Notes under the pieces: generated by a model
What the model saw: the letters and a program-made list of their open reading frames with translations, nothing else
Databases searched by the model: none
Told to the model about the DNA's origin: nothing
Part shown: piece after piece, positions 34,785 to 43,745 of the stretch
Layout of the letters: each line of letters starts with the position of its first letter
Numbering within the stretch: the first letter of the stretch is position 1
Source: an uncultured Methylococcaceae bacterium
GTDB taxonomy: Bacteria > Pseudomonadota > Gammaproteobacteria > Methylococcales > Methylococcaceae
Direction: 5' to 3'
DNA: 54,737 nucleotides
Assembly: GCA_903930145.1 (NCBI GenBank)
Contig: CAIYXP010000088.1
Span: 1 to 54,737, forward strand
Made by a program: the position numbers and the translations under genes

Positions 34785-35230
34785 GATTTGTTTTCCGATG
34801 GCAAATTCTCGATAAACCCTATATTAAAATATTGATGGCAAAAAAAAACCCCAAGTATGCCGCCTATGGCCGCAGCCAAGAATAACGACCATGAATGGGC
34901 TACAAAGCCGAAATAGGCTGCCACAACAATCCCTACTGCGAGAATGGCCCTAGCGGTTTGCTTCTTATGAGACGGCGCCACCATGGTGGCGGTCCCAATC
35001 ACTGTGATCGAAGATAGCCCAACTGAGACGTGTATCAACGCTGCGAGTATCCACTGAATTTTGGCGTTATGACAGAATCCAGACACCAAATCCTCAGGGG
35101 GACAAAAGTGCTGCTCCACATAAAAGTGGGTGAATAGTGCGGCGGCAAAGATTGCGTACCATCCGGCGATAGTAGCAGGAATCAGTAGCAACCACCTTAG
35201 TGCAATCATGTTTTTATTTATCAATGCCAC
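34781..35230 (-). CDS. Small integral membrane protein paired with the TDT transporter
   Basis: The 149-residue protein has about four membrane segments (LLLIPATIAGWYAIFAAALF; WILAALIHVSVGLSSITVIG; ARAILAVGIVVAAYFGFVAH; LFLAAAIGGILGVFF) and a periplasmic loop with two Cys (HFCPPEDLVSGFCH). I recognise no family. Coupling to the transporter gene through a 4-bp overlap suggests an accessory role. The ATG may be at 35230 or seven codons later (MIALRW). Its start overlaps the 3' end of the frameshifted atpG region by about 10 bp. Confidence 0.75.
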   Translation of the reverse strand: MALINKNMIALRWLLLIPATIAGWYAIFAAALFTHFYVEQHFCPPEDLVSGFCHNAKIQWILAALIHVSVGLSSITVIGTATMVAPSHKKQTARAILAVGIVVAAYFGFVAHSWSLFLAAAIGGILGVFFCHQYFNIGFIENLPSENKS

Positions 35231-36061
35231 GCATAACCATTACCCTCCACACTTAACAAGATGACTTCAATTTCTTCGGTGATTTCCTCTTGCCGCAAAG
35301 TCCGTGATTTTCTAGCCAAGTTTTCATTCTTTTCCTCCAAACGCTGAATCGCCCCCTCAAGGTGTTGGATGCGGCGTTGGTTCTCCGCCATCAAAGAGGT
35401 GTAAAAAATTTCATGCAATGCCGCAAATAAATAATGATGAACCAATTCGGCAAAAAAACTCTCTGGTGAGAGGTTCAGCAGGGGAGGGGTGGGACAGTGC
35501 GGCTACGGTTTTGCTGCCTTCGGTGAAAGGCGGTAGCAGTGATTTTCGGGCGATGCCCTCAATGCCGCTACGATGGTGCAGAACCGTCAAGCCATGGCAG
35601 GCTTGGGTTTCTTGCAAGTGCCCAATGGCTGGTATTAACTGGTTGAGTGTTTTTGGCACATCTTCGGCAACCGCCGGCCCGTCGAATTGACCCATCAAAC
35701 CGGGATGTTTATCTAGCCTCGTGCAGAGTTTGCCACCGACGGCTAGGATGGGAGAGTCGGGAGAAGTCTGCGATCCAAGCGCGTTGAGCAATTCTTCGTT
35801 AAAATCCCCGCAGAAGCCACGTTCCGAACCCACTAATAAAAAAATTTGCTTGCCAGCAATGGCTTGATAATCGATGTTAGGATGGAATTTCAGGAAATCC
35901 GCCGCTGCCATTTCAATCATGTGTACGGATTCTTCCTGAGCATCGAGGAAACGGGCCAGTTTGCGGGTTTCCATCAATGCGAGGTTTTTCATCGAGCGCA
36001 TTATTTCGCCGATTTCGCCCAGTTTACGCAGTCGCTGTTCCAGTTCATGGCGACGGCTCAT
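35221..36061 (-). pseudogene. atpG: N-ATPase F1 gamma subunit gene, frameshifted at a T7 run
   Basis: Two frames together give a full gamma subunit. The first (36061 to about 35450) starts MSRRHELEQRLRKLGEIGEI and contains GSERGFCGDFNEELL, the gamma core. It ends TREFFCRIGSS in the wrong frame. The second frame continues ELVHHYLFAALHEIFYTSLM and AENQRRIQHLEGAIQRLEEK, the classic gamma C-terminal helix, to 35221. The junction is a run of seven A on the plus strand (35452-35458). With six the frame would read REFFAELVHHYLF without a break. This is either a true mutation, a sequencing error in a homopolymer, or a slippage site. Start ATG 36061; the frame is open to 36235 but the earlier part has no family match. 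Confidence 0.8.
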
Positions 36062-36167
36062 GGTCGTTGTTGCCCAGATGAAGCGCGGCGGAATTCGGGA
36101 ATTCGGCTTATTGAAAACCATGTACCATTGAAGGTTGCCACCGGTTTGTTGCTTAACCCGCCGATTT

Positions 36168-37640
36168 TCAGAACCATTCCGCCACCGACTGGCTCCACTT
36201 GTCGCGGCTGTCCTCCAAGGCCAAGTCGGACTCACTCACATGCAAATAAAGTTGTTCCAACTGGGTGCTCACTTTTTCTGGTTCAAAGGCATCCAGCAAG
36301 CCGTCGTTGAAGGCGACTAACCAAGCCATTTGGCTGGTGATGGGTAAGGGGGCCAGCCGGTCTTGCTTTAGAATTTCCCTCAGCAACCGGCCACGGCGCA
36401 AGGGCTTTTCCATGGCAGCATCCAGTTTGGTGCCAAAACGGGTGAACACTTCCAATTCCAAAAATTGCAGATAGTCCAGCTTCATTCGCCCCGCCTCGGC
36501 CTTGATGGCAGGGTGCTGCGCCCGTCCTCCGATGCGCGAGACAGAGCGGGCTATGTCGATGGCAGGCCGAAAGCCGGCGGCGAATAAATCGGCATCCAGA
36601 TAAATTTGCCCGTCGGTGATCGAAATCAAATTGGTGGGGATGTAACTGGCGATGTCGCCTTGCTGGGTCTCAACGATGGGCAGGGCGGTCATGCTGCCTC
36701 CGCCATGGGCAGTGTTGAGGCAAGTCGACCGTTCCAACAGACCCGCGTGAATGGAAAAAATATCACCAGGATAGGCTTCGCGGCCCGGGGGTCGCCTTAG
36801 CAGCAAGGATAGCTCGCGGTAAGTACGGGCATGGGTGGACAAGTCGTCGTAAACCACCAAGGTGTCATGTCCGCGCTCCATCCAATATTCGGCAATGGCA
36901 CAGGCGGCATAGGGTGCGAGGTGTTTCAAGCCCGGCAGGGCGCTGGCTTCGGCAACTACGACGCAGGTATAGTCCAGCGCTCCATGCTCCTTCAGTATCT
37001 GGATGGTGTTGACTACGGTGGACCGCTTCTGGCCAATCAGCGCATAAACACAATAGACATTTTGATCGTGTTGGTTGATGACCGCATCAATGCCCAAGGC
37101 GCTACGCCCCAATCCCTCGTCCCCTATGATGAGTTGTCGCTGTCCTTTGCCGACGGGAACCAATGCATCGACAATCTTGATCCCTGTATACAAGGGTCGT
37201 TGGACGAAATCGCGGGCGATGATGGCGGGTGAATTGCGTTCCAGTCGTTGATGACCGTTATGAGCCAGCGGTGCCAGGCCATCCAATGGCAATCCGAGTG
37301 GGTCGACCACTCGTCCAAGCATGACATTGCCGACAGGAATGGATAAAGCCTGTTCGGCACGGCGAACCAAGGTACCAGAAGTCAGTTTTGCTGTGTCGCG
37401 CAACAATATTGCCCCTAGCAAGCCTTGGTTAAGGTCGAACACCATGGCTTGGCTCCCATCGTCCAGAACCAGCACTTCGTCCATGGCTGCCGAGGGCAGG
37501 CCGGAAATCCAAGCAATGCCGTCGCCAACAGACACGACGACGCCTTGTTCGGACACCCGCAGGTCCAAACGGTAGTTGTCCACCCAAGCCGCTTGCCGAT
37601 CCAGCAAGCCGGGCAAAGTATCTGTGTCAGTTGGGTTCAT
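36168..37640 (-). CDS. atpA: N-ATPase F1 alpha subunit
   Basis: The 490-residue protein is an F1 alpha-like subunit of the N-ATPase type. It shows the beta-barrel, [20 protein letters not shown] and the region [20 protein letters not shown] near the Arg finger. The P-loop reads GDEGLGRS (residues 173-180) where alpha subunits have GDRQTGKT, so the Lys is Arg. Alpha sites are non-catalytic, so activity is not excluded. The ATG at 37640 overlaps the atpF end by 14 bp; a TTG at 37655 is open but not needed. The neighbours expected in a complete N-ATPase operon (beta, epsilon, a, c, AtpQ, AtpR) are missing. Confidence 0.9.
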   Translation of the reverse strand: MNPTDTDTLPGLLDRQAAWVDNYRLDLRVSEQGVVVSVGDGIAWISGLPSAAMDEVLVLDDGSQAMVFDLNQGLLGAILLRDTAKLTSGTLVRRAEQALSIPVGNVMLGRVVDPLGLPLDGLAPLAHNGHQRLERNSPAIIARDFVQRPLYTGIKIVDALVPVGKGQRQLIIGDEGLGRSALGIDAVINQHDQNVYCVYALIGQKRSTVVNTIQILKEHGALDYTCVVVAEASALPGLKHLAPYAACAIAEYWMERGHDTLVVYDDLSTHARTYRELSLLLRRPPGREAYPGDIFSIHAGLLERSTCLNTAHGGGSMTALPIVETQQGDIASYIPTNLISITDGQIYLDADLFAAGFRPAIDIARSVSRIGGRAQHPAIKAEAGRMKLDYLQFLELEVFTRFGTKLDAAMEKPLRRGRLLREILKQDRLAPLPITSQMAWLVAFNDGLLDAFEPEKVSTQLEQLYLHVSESDLALEDSRDKWSQSVAEWF

Positions 37641-38376
37641 GGGCTGATTCGGCAAAGCTTTTCAATTCTGCTTGCAAATTCGCATGAAACACCCACGGGC
37701 CCAAGGTGATGCACAGCCCTGCCAATAGTTCGGAGTCTTCCACGAAATGGCAGTTCACTGGCATATCCAGCAAGCTACTCAGCTTTTCCGCAAGCTGTTG
37801 TCTATGCGCAGGTTTCAGGGGAAAAGCGGTGGCGACCTCGGCTTCTTCGGGGGTCTCTTCGCAGGCCATGCGAATGGCGTTCAAGCGATCAACAGGCAGG
37901 GTATCCAGTTGCCGCAGCGCTAGGTCAAACAGGCGGATTTCCAAGTCTTGGCCGGCCAGATGGGTCAATAAGCGGGCTGTGAAACGCGCACCGAGTTCCA
38001 GGCTGGCTTCTTGGTATTTGCGCAAGGTGTCAAAGCGCTCTTTTTCATCGATGACCCTTGCCTTTTCTTTTTCTTGCGCCAAAGCTTCTTGCAAGTTCAG
38101 CATTTGGCGTTCCCGTTCTTCAGCCATTTCACGGCGCAGGGTCTCCCTTGCTGTATCGCGTTCTTCATTCCACTGCTTCAACCGACTTTCGTATTGGCTT
38201 TGTAAAGCTTCTGCATCAGTCTTGATAGTTTGGGCGTTTGCCAGGGTTTGTTCGATGCCCGCTTGACGATTGGCGATAGTGTCCAGCACCGGTTGATAGA
38301 GGAATCGCTTGAGTATCCACAGCAGAATCAGAAAATTTAAGATTTCTAACAGAAAAGTTGACCAGTTAAGCTCCAC
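37627..38376 (-). CDS. atpF: N-ATPase F0F1 b subunit (long type, with delta-like C-terminus)
   Basis: The 249-residue protein has one membrane segment ([20 protein letters not shown], residues 8-27), a long charged coiled coil (about 30-130) and a C-terminal delta-like domain (about 135-245). The N-ATPase b subunit is long and its operon lacks a separate delta gene, which matches. It starts at a GTG with GAGGAG 9 bp upstream. It is the first gene of the remaining atpF-atpA-atpG block. No atpE or atpB is found in the 437 bp before it, where the operon normally continues. Confidence 0.88.
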   Translation of the reverse strand: MELNWSTFLLEILNFLILLWILKRFLYQPVLDTIANRQAGIEQTLANAQTIKTDAEALQSQYESRLKQWNEERDTARETLRREMAEERERQMLNLQEALAQEKEKARVIDEKERFDTLRKYQEASLELGARFTARLLTHLAGQDLEIRLFDLALRQLDTLPVDRLNAIRMACEETPEEAEVATAFPLKPAHRQQLAEKLSSLLDMPVNCHFVEDSELLAGLCITLGPWVFHANLQAELKSFAESAHEPN

Positions 38377-38813
38377 GGAAAAAGCTCCTCGAAAGAGAGG
38401 TTTCAGAATAGCAGAGTTGGGCGAAATAGTGGCTGAATCTGCGACAGCGGCTTGTCTACCATTATACGCCGTCGGCAGGGGCTAGGGCAGGGGAGGAACC
38501 ATGCAACCCCGATTATCACGTGTCATTTAAGATGCGGGGTTCGCTGGTTCGTTCAGATCCGCTCTCGGTTGTTCGCAAACTCGGCTTCGTCATGTTTTGT
38601 CACCCTATGATTTTACTCAGTATTTTAGAGTAAATGCCAAACAAGGAAAAAAATTGGCAAAAGCCTATTTACTATTGACTCGAAACTATGCATCATAATG
38701 AAGCGCACATGATGGTGTGCGTCTATATGGTGCGGAGATTTTTTCGTCACGTCTGTCCGCAGCCTGTTTTTTCAATGGTTGTTGAAGCTTTTTTTGAGGC
38801 ATGAGGTAACACA
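38377..38813. promoter_or_regulatory. Intergenic region with possible promoter of atpFAG
   Basis: A minus-strand TATAAT lies at about 38461-38466, roughly 85 bp before atpF, without a convincing -35. The stretch holds no gene or recognisable remnant of the missing atp genes. The plus-strand gene at 38814 has TGAGGT before its start. Confidence 0.35.
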
Positions 38814-38996
38814 ATGAGCGCGAATGTTGAGCAAGAGAAAGATTATTTTTGGATTTACTTGGCTGGTTTCACGATAGCCTTAGTGGCTATCATCGCCATG
38901 GTCAAGCTGAGCGAGAACGAGAAATATGAACCCATAAAACAGCAATTGAGCGAAGAATCTGCCCAAATGAATATTAGGGTCATTAAAGAATACTAA
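38814..38996 (+). CDS. Small single-span membrane protein
   Basis: The 60-residue protein has one membrane helix (FWIYLAGFTIALVAIIAMVK, residues 12-31) followed by a charged tail. It has no family that I know. A good GAGGT lies 7 bp upstream of the ATG. The next gene, a secreted Cys-containing protein, follows after 41 bp on the same strand, then carbonic anhydrase. This hints at a small group at the membrane, without a known function. Confidence 0.7.
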   Translation: MSANVEQEKDYFWIYLAGFTIALVAIIAMVKLSENEKYEPIKQQLSEESAQMNIRVIKEY

Positions 38997-39037
38997 TCGC
39001 TTAGGCTTGATTTCACATACAACGTGAGGGTACGCAC

Positions 39038-39430
39038 ATGAGAGCAATGTTTTCCCAGTTGGGATTGTTTTTCCTTTTGTCAGTTCTGTCATTAACCCCG
39101 GTTATGGGAACGGCGTCGGAATCGGGTTCAGAATACATTTTCAGAGACTTGATGGGTAACACCTTGCCAACTGCCAAATGCCTGGAAAAAAACGAGGCCG
39201 AAGCCAATGCGACGGATCAATACCTACTCAAGAAAAAAGAGAAAGTCTTCTGTGAAACCCAAGGCTATGGTTGGCATGTTGCAGAAGTCAAAGATACTGG
39301 AAAACTGGTTTGTGGAGAATGTAGCGATGCCAATGTAAAAGGAAAATTCCAGTGCCATCTCGAAGATATCGTCGTTGCGTGCAAGCGACTCAAACCGGGT
39401 TCGGTAGGACTGTTTCCGGGCAAGGGGTAA
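39038..39430 (+). CDS. Secreted hypothetical protein with several Cys
   Basis: The 130-residue protein starts with a signal peptide (FSQLGLFFLLSVLSLTPVMG, cleavage near TAS). The mature part has Cys in AKCLEKN, VFCETQG, LVCGECSD, FQCHLED and VACKRL, so disulfides or metal binding are likely. I do not recognise the family. It lies between the small membrane protein and the carbonic anhydrase genes, 41 and 54 bp away, all on the plus strand. Confidence 0.7.
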   Translation: MRAMFSQLGLFFLLSVLSLTPVMGTASESGSEYIFRDLMGNTLPTAKCLEKNEAEANATDQYLLKKKEKVFCETQGYGWHVAEVKDTGKLVCGECSDANVKGKFQCHLEDIVVACKRLKPGSVGLFPGKG

Positions 39431-39484
39431 ACACTGTTAGGGCACACAGTTTCGGAATAAGAATCTAGGCGAGGTCATAAAAAA

Positions 39485-40135
39485 ATGAAAATGCTTGAAA
39501 GAATAATGCTGGAAAATAAGGCTTGGGTGCAGGAGAAGCTGAGTGCGAATCCTGATTACCTAAATTATCTAGCCCAAAACCGAAGCCCGGATATTTTATG
39601 GATTGGTTGCTCGGACAGTCGGCTCCACGCGGATGAAATCACCCATTGCGAACCGGGCGAGATTCTCGTCCATCGCAATATTGGCAACCAAGTCGTCTCC
39701 ACGGATTTGAGCTTGATGGGCGCATTGGAATACGCAGTGGATGTCCTGAACGTTAAGCATATCATTGTGTGTGGCCATTACCGTTGCCGTAGTATCAAGG
39801 CTGCATTGGATCGCCCAAACCCCAGTTTGCCTTTTGCGGACAAATGGTTGAAAAACATCAAAGATATCTATCGATTGCATCGGCAACAGATAGAAAATTT
39901 TGATAGTTTGGACGAGCGCTGGAAAATGTTGGTTGAAGTCAACATCAAGGAACAAGTGATCAACCTTTCCAATAATCCCATTATCCAAAAGTCTTGGAGG
40001 CGGGGGAAAAAACCGGATTTACATGGTTTGGTTTATGGGTTGAACGATGGTTTAATACGGGAAGTGTGTAGTATGACCCCCTATTCTGCGCTTGATCCAA
40101 TCTACGAATACAATCTGGATTGCTTGACCGCGTGA
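39485..40135 (+). CDS. can: Beta-class carbonic anhydrase
   Basis: The 216-residue protein interconverts CO2 and bicarbonate. Zinc ligands and their context are visible: WIGCSDSRLHADEITHCEPG (Cys of the first ligand and the Asp-Arg dyad), then HIIVCGHYRCRSI (His and Cys). The second loop has CGHYRC where most relatives have CGHYGC. There is no signal peptide, so it is cytosolic. The length is usual. It is followed after 58 bp by a polytopic membrane protein gene. Confidence 0.93.
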   Translation: MKMLERIMLENKAWVQEKLSANPDYLNYLAQNRSPDILWIGCSDSRLHADEITHCEPGEILVHRNIGNQVVSTDLSLMGALEYAVDVLNVKHIIVCGHYRCRSIKAALDRPNPSLPFADKWLKNIKDIYRLHRQQIENFDSLDERWKMLVEVNIKEQVINLSNNPIIQKSWRRGKKPDLHGLVYGLNDGLIREVCSMTPYSALDPIYEYNLDCLTA

Positions 40136-40193
40136 GGGTATTAGTTCAATCTTTGCAGTTTGATGACAACAATAAGATCATACTGGGGGGCAA

Positions 40194-41258
40194 GTGAACA
40201 GAATAATAACAAAAATTATCGGGCCTTCGGCCTATGCGGTTGACACAAGCCTGACTAAGCAAACGCGCTGGATCACCGGGGAATTCCCTGATATTGCGAT
40301 GACTCTGAGTTGGATTCCTTTCTCCTTGTTGGCGCTTACCGTGATTAATAATCCGGCAGGGTTGAAGTTGCTGATGTTCTCGGTGTTTTTATTTTCATTC
40401 ACCCACCAGCCGCTGAGTTTGTTCCTAGTCTATGGGGACAAACAACGATTTGATCTCCGCCGGAATTTATTCATCTGGAGCCCGTTGATATTTGGTGGGG
40501 TGATTTTCTTTGCAATCCATTTCAGCCCTTTGGTGTTGGCTATTATGGCTGGGGCTTGGAATGTTGAGCACACTTTGATGCAACGCTATGGCATCACGCG
40601 CATTTATGGGCGGATGGTTGGGCAAAAAGAAGGTGGTTGTGAATTAGCTTTGTTGTTCGCATGGTTGGCATTGGCGGTCTTTTGGTCGGCCTATGACCCC
40701 AACACCATGGAACGTGTCGCCTCGCTAGGCATCCGGGGCGCTAATTTGTCCGCTTTTGAAATGATGACCGGTATGCGTTCCGTCGCCGGGTTCTTGTTGA
40801 TGCCAACTTTACTGATTGTATTTTGGTTGACTGGAAAATGGTTCAAGGAGGAATTAAGCCGTCCGTTGAATCAGGCCAAGCATTACTATTTGGCTGCAAC
40901 CTTGGGGCTGTTCATCGTGATGCTCATTAACCCTATCGTCGGGTTTATCGGCTATGTTGGCGCACACGCATTCGAGTATTTCATGATTGTCAATCAAGCT
41001 TTGACAAAAAGTTATATCGAACCTAAAAGGTCTGACTGTCCGCTTGGTTGGGTTGCCAATTCTCCACTGGGCAGGGTTGGAATATTGGTAGGTTATTTAG
41101 GATTGATCGTATTGACGGTTTTGTTGCTGGAAAAATATGCCTCTTTCATCGTCTATTCCATGGTCTTCTTTACGTTGGGCGCTTTGCATTTCTTTTATGA
41201 TGGTTTCATTTGGAAATTGCGCAATCCGAATGTGGCGAAAAGTGTGGGTGTCAATTAA
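40194..41258 (+). CDS. Polytopic membrane protein of unknown function
   Basis: The 354-residue protein has about eight or nine membrane segments with short loops. A notable conserved-looking part is AGAWNVEHTLMQRYGITRIY (about residues 119-138), with a His and Glu inside the membrane region, and more His residues in FTHQPLSLF, VGAHAFEYFM and LGALHFFYDGF. Such His-rich membrane enzymes can bind metal or haem, but I cannot name the family. The start is a GTG preceded by GGGGGG. It follows carbonic anhydrase on the same strand. Confidence 0.7.
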   Translation: MNRIITKIIGPSAYAVDTSLTKQTRWITGEFPDIAMTLSWIPFSLLALTVINNPAGLKLLMFSVFLFSFTHQPLSLFLVYGDKQRFDLRRNLFIWSPLIFGGVIFFAIHFSPLVLAIMAGAWNVEHTLMQRYGITRIYGRMVGQKEGGCELALLFAWLALAVFWSAYDPNTMERVASLGIRGANLSAFEMMTGMRSVAGFLLMPTLLIVFWLTGKWFKEELSRPLNQAKHYYLAATLGLFIVMLINPIVGFIGYVGAHAFEYFMIVNQALTKSYIEPKRSDCPLGWVANSPLGRVGILVGYLGLIVLTVLLLEKYASFIVYSMVFFTLGALHFFYDGFIWKLRNPNVAKSVGVN

Positions 41259-41307
41259 TTTTCCTTGATGCTGAGAGGAATTGAAGTACACAGTTTTTTT
41301 TAGGGTC

Positions 41308-41332
41308 AAAAAAAGCCCGCCATGAGGCGGGC
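41308..41332 (-). terminator. Rho-independent terminator of rlmM
   Basis: GCCCGCC (41315-41321) pairs with GGCGGGC (41326-41332) over a 4-base loop. On the minus strand the hairpin is followed by seven T. It lies 198 bp past the rlmM stop. The plus-strand gene ends at 41258 on the other side. Confidence 0.8.
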
Positions 41333-41529
41333 AAACGCTGAAAATAAACGCAAAGGAGAACATGTCATCACTCGACAATATAATAAGCATTAGTCATGCC
41401 ATGCTGATTGATGCCTAGAATCGCACTTTTCAGCGGGGTTCGCAAATTTTACCTGCCCTAGTTGCTTAAACATGGTGCAATTGTGAATCGAATTGATCGA
41501 AATTCGAGCGGGCTTCAACGTTGGTTTGC

Positions 41530-42597
41530 TTATAAGCGAACAAGGTACCCGGTCACTTCTTCGCGGTCATGGTAGAGTTGTTTGAAGGCAAGCTTGAAAG
41601 GCACCTCGGCGTTGTCCAAAGTCTCTTCTATGGTGGCACGGCATTGCTTTAACTCCTCGTAACGCTTTTTCATCGGCAATTTGAGGTTGAACATCGCATT
41701 TCGACAATGGCCCCCGGCCATCCAGCGCCCGATGAGGGTGGCGATGCGGGAGGGTTGTTCCACCATATCGCAGACCAGCCAATCCACCGGTTTGGCCGGG
41801 AAATAGCGAAATCCATCCACGCGCAAATGCTCGACGATGCCGGAATCCATCAATTCCCTGTCCATCGGGCCATTATCCACCGCCGTGACGCGGATGCTAC
41901 GCTTCACCAACTGCCAAGTCCAACCGCCGGGTGCAGCACCCAAATCCACAGCTTTCATGCCAGGTTGCAAGGATTTTGGGTCATCTCCCAAAAAAAACAA
42001 TAATGCTTCCTCCAGCTTCAGGGTTGATCGGCTGGGAGCCGAACGGGGAAATTTAAGCCGTGGAATGCCCATGGGCCAAGGCGATGAATTGCCTGGCCGG
42101 GAAATACCTAGGTACACTGTGGTGGAGTTGAGAAAAAACAGATGCAAGCGAGGGGCGTTGGCTTTATTAGTTGCCAAACCAGCATCGACGATGGAGCGGG
42201 TCAGTGGCCCTTGAAATTTGCGCACAAACACGGAGAGTTCCTTGGCATCATTGGTGTCCGCTGTTTCCAGCCAAGCGTCTGAAAATTGCCTAGCCAGTCC
42301 AGAAACAGCCCCTAGCAGAGGGCTGATCCGGTCATCAACCGGGAGCCCGGATACCAGCGGTAGCACTGCCACCATTTGCCTCGCAAAGCACAAATCGACA
42401 AACAGCAGTTGCTTGGTCAGTATTGCCATGTGGTCTGGCTCGTAAGGCGTGAACAACACATAACCACTATCTGGGCTGGCCTTGGAATAACCCAACACGT
42501 CCAATTTCTGCGCTTGGGCCTGAATTTCGGCAGCACATTCTTTTTCGAAGCCAGGACGGCAGTAGAGCAGCAAGGATTGTATCGAAGATTTTTCCAT
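41530..42597 (-). CDS. rlmM: 23S rRNA 2'-O-methyltransferase RlmM (C2498)
   Basis: The 355-residue protein has an N-terminal THUMP-like half (SLLLYCRPGFEKECAAEIQA) and a C-terminal Rossmann methyltransferase with MKAVDLGAAPGGWTWQLVKR (about residues 204-223), the SAM motif, then VDWLVCDMVEQPSRIA and MFNLKLPMKKRYEEL (K-D-K-E type catalytic residues). It modifies C2498 of 23S rRNA. The frame opens seven codons upstream at a TTG, but the ATG at 42597 matches the family start MEKSSIQSLLLYCRPGFE. Confidence 0.92.
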   Translation of the reverse strand: MEKSSIQSLLLYCRPGFEKECAAEIQAQAQKLDVLGYSKASPDSGYVLFTPYEPDHMAILTKQLLFVDLCFARQMVAVLPLVSGLPVDDRISPLLGAVSGLARQFSDAWLETADTNDAKELSVFVRKFQGPLTRSIVDAGLATNKANAPRLHLFFLNSTTVYLGISRPGNSSPWPMGIPRLKFPRSAPSRSTLKLEEALLFFLGDDPKSLQPGMKAVDLGAAPGGWTWQLVKRSIRVTAVDNGPMDRELMDSGIVEHLRVDGFRYFPAKPVDWLVCDMVEQPSRIATLIGRWMAGGHCRNAMFNLKLPMKKRYEELKQCRATIEETLDNAEVPFKLAFKQLYHDREEVTGYLVRL

Positions 42598-42704
42598 AAG
42601 GTATGCTAGGAGTGGCAAGGCTTGCCTTGCTTAAGGGTGAAGGGTCATTGTTCGCCGTTTAAGGAAGGCATCGAAAGGCAGGGCTGTTGTTGGAGGCTCC
42701 GGTT

Positions 42705-43004
42705 TCATTGGCCAGTGTTTTGGGAGTGGAACTCTTGTTCGTTTCTCCGCCAACGAGACTGACCATAGAGATAGCCGACGAAAATCCAAACCAACAAGGC
42801 CAAAATTAGCCGAAACGGTAGGTTTCCTTGAGTGCTGAAAACACTGCCATAGTGGCTGTGTTGGAATAATCCTAAGGAAAAGAAAAACATGAATCCGCCC
42901 CATTGAATCACGCCATGAGTCCAGATGAAATGTTTTTTACCGTTTGCACGGCTCTTACGCCATTGATCTAGTCGTTGTTGTGTCCAAGGTTCGGGCTTTT
43001 TCAT
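42705..43004 (-). CDS. Small protein with two membrane segments
   Basis: The 99-residue protein has a basic N-terminal part (WTQQRLDQWRKSRANGKKHF) and two membrane helices (WGGFMFFFSLGLFQ and LPFRLILALLVWIFVGYLYG). It matches no function that I know; small two-helix proteins of this kind are often annotated DUF or 2TM. Its start overlaps the end of the SAM hydroxide adenosyltransferase gene by 4 bp, so it is the last gene of a tight run that begins with tatA. Confidence 0.75.
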   Translation of the reverse strand: MKKPEPWTQQRLDQWRKSRANGKKHFIWTHGVIQWGGFMFFFSLGLFQHSHYGSVFSTQGNLPFRLILALLVWIFVGYLYGQSRWRRNEQEFHSQNTGQ

Positions 43005-43732
43005 GGGGTTTCCTCAAACAAGAAGCCTTGTCCTAGGTGAAGTCCCAGTAGGTCATCGGCCCTCTTCATATTGGCGGCTATTTCGACCAAACCCATGGAG
43101 TTACTGTACCAAAACGGTTCGCCCTGTCCCAAGTCGCTAAAAGTCCGGGCTTGGGGAATCCTCCGTCCATTGATCAACAATGTACTTCCTTGTAAAGATT
43201 CGGAATAACGCCAACCGGAGATGGCGTTGCCGTAATGATCGAAATAGATGATGGAGGCTATGTCTTTCGGCCAACCGCTTATGCTTGGGCCTGTCCAATT
43301 GCCCTGATGCCAAGAAAAGTCGCCAAGGGTTAGGTTTGCCGCAACGGGTGCGAATAGGTCGCGGCCATGAAAACTGGCTGATAGATGGGCCGGCCGCCAA
43401 CTGATGATGCGCCACGTCAGGTTTTCAGCTTGGGCGGCCACCGTATTGAACAGGCCGTTATCTGGCCCGACAAACCATCGCCCGTCGGCTTCCAGCACTA
43501 TGGGAAAGCGTTCCCCTCCCACTCCTGGGTCCACCACGCAGAGGAAAATGCTACCCTTGGGGAAGTGCTTGCACAAGGCCGCCAACAAATACGCGGCGAG
43601 CCGGGGTTCTCCCATCGGGGCATCGCTGACTAGGTTGACAATGTCCACTCCTGGTGCATTCAACTTCAGCACAGCCTCCATTTGGCCCAAATAGGGTCCA
43701 GACGGGCCAAAATCGGTGAATAAGACAATCAT
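43001..43732 (-). CDS. SAM hydroxide adenosyltransferase (DUF62 family)
   Basis: The 243-residue protein hydrolyses S-adenosylmethionine to adenosine and methionine in known relatives. It begins IVLFTDFGPSGPYLGQMEAV with the conserved Asp, then GSIFLCVVDPGVGGER and WFVGPDNGLFN, and later a C-terminal barrel (GQGEPFWYSNSMGLVEIAAN). These match the fluorinase/hydrolase superfamily; the absence of the fluorinase-specific loop indicates the hydrolase type. It lies 13 bp after tatC and overlaps the small membrane gene by 4 bp. Confidence 0.92.
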   Translation of the reverse strand: MIVLFTDFGPSGPYLGQMEAVLKLNAPGVDIVNLVSDAPMGEPRLAAYLLAALCKHFPKGSIFLCVVDPGVGGERFPIVLEADGRWFVGPDNGLFNTVAAQAENLTWRIISWRPAHLSASFHGRDLFAPVAANLTLGDFSWHQGNWTGPSISGWPKDIASIIYFDHYGNAISGWRYSESLQGSTLLINGRRIPQARTFSDLGQGEPFWYSNSMGLVEIAANMKRADDLLGLHLGQGFLFEETP

Positions 43733-43745
43733 TCAGGTTAGGCTG

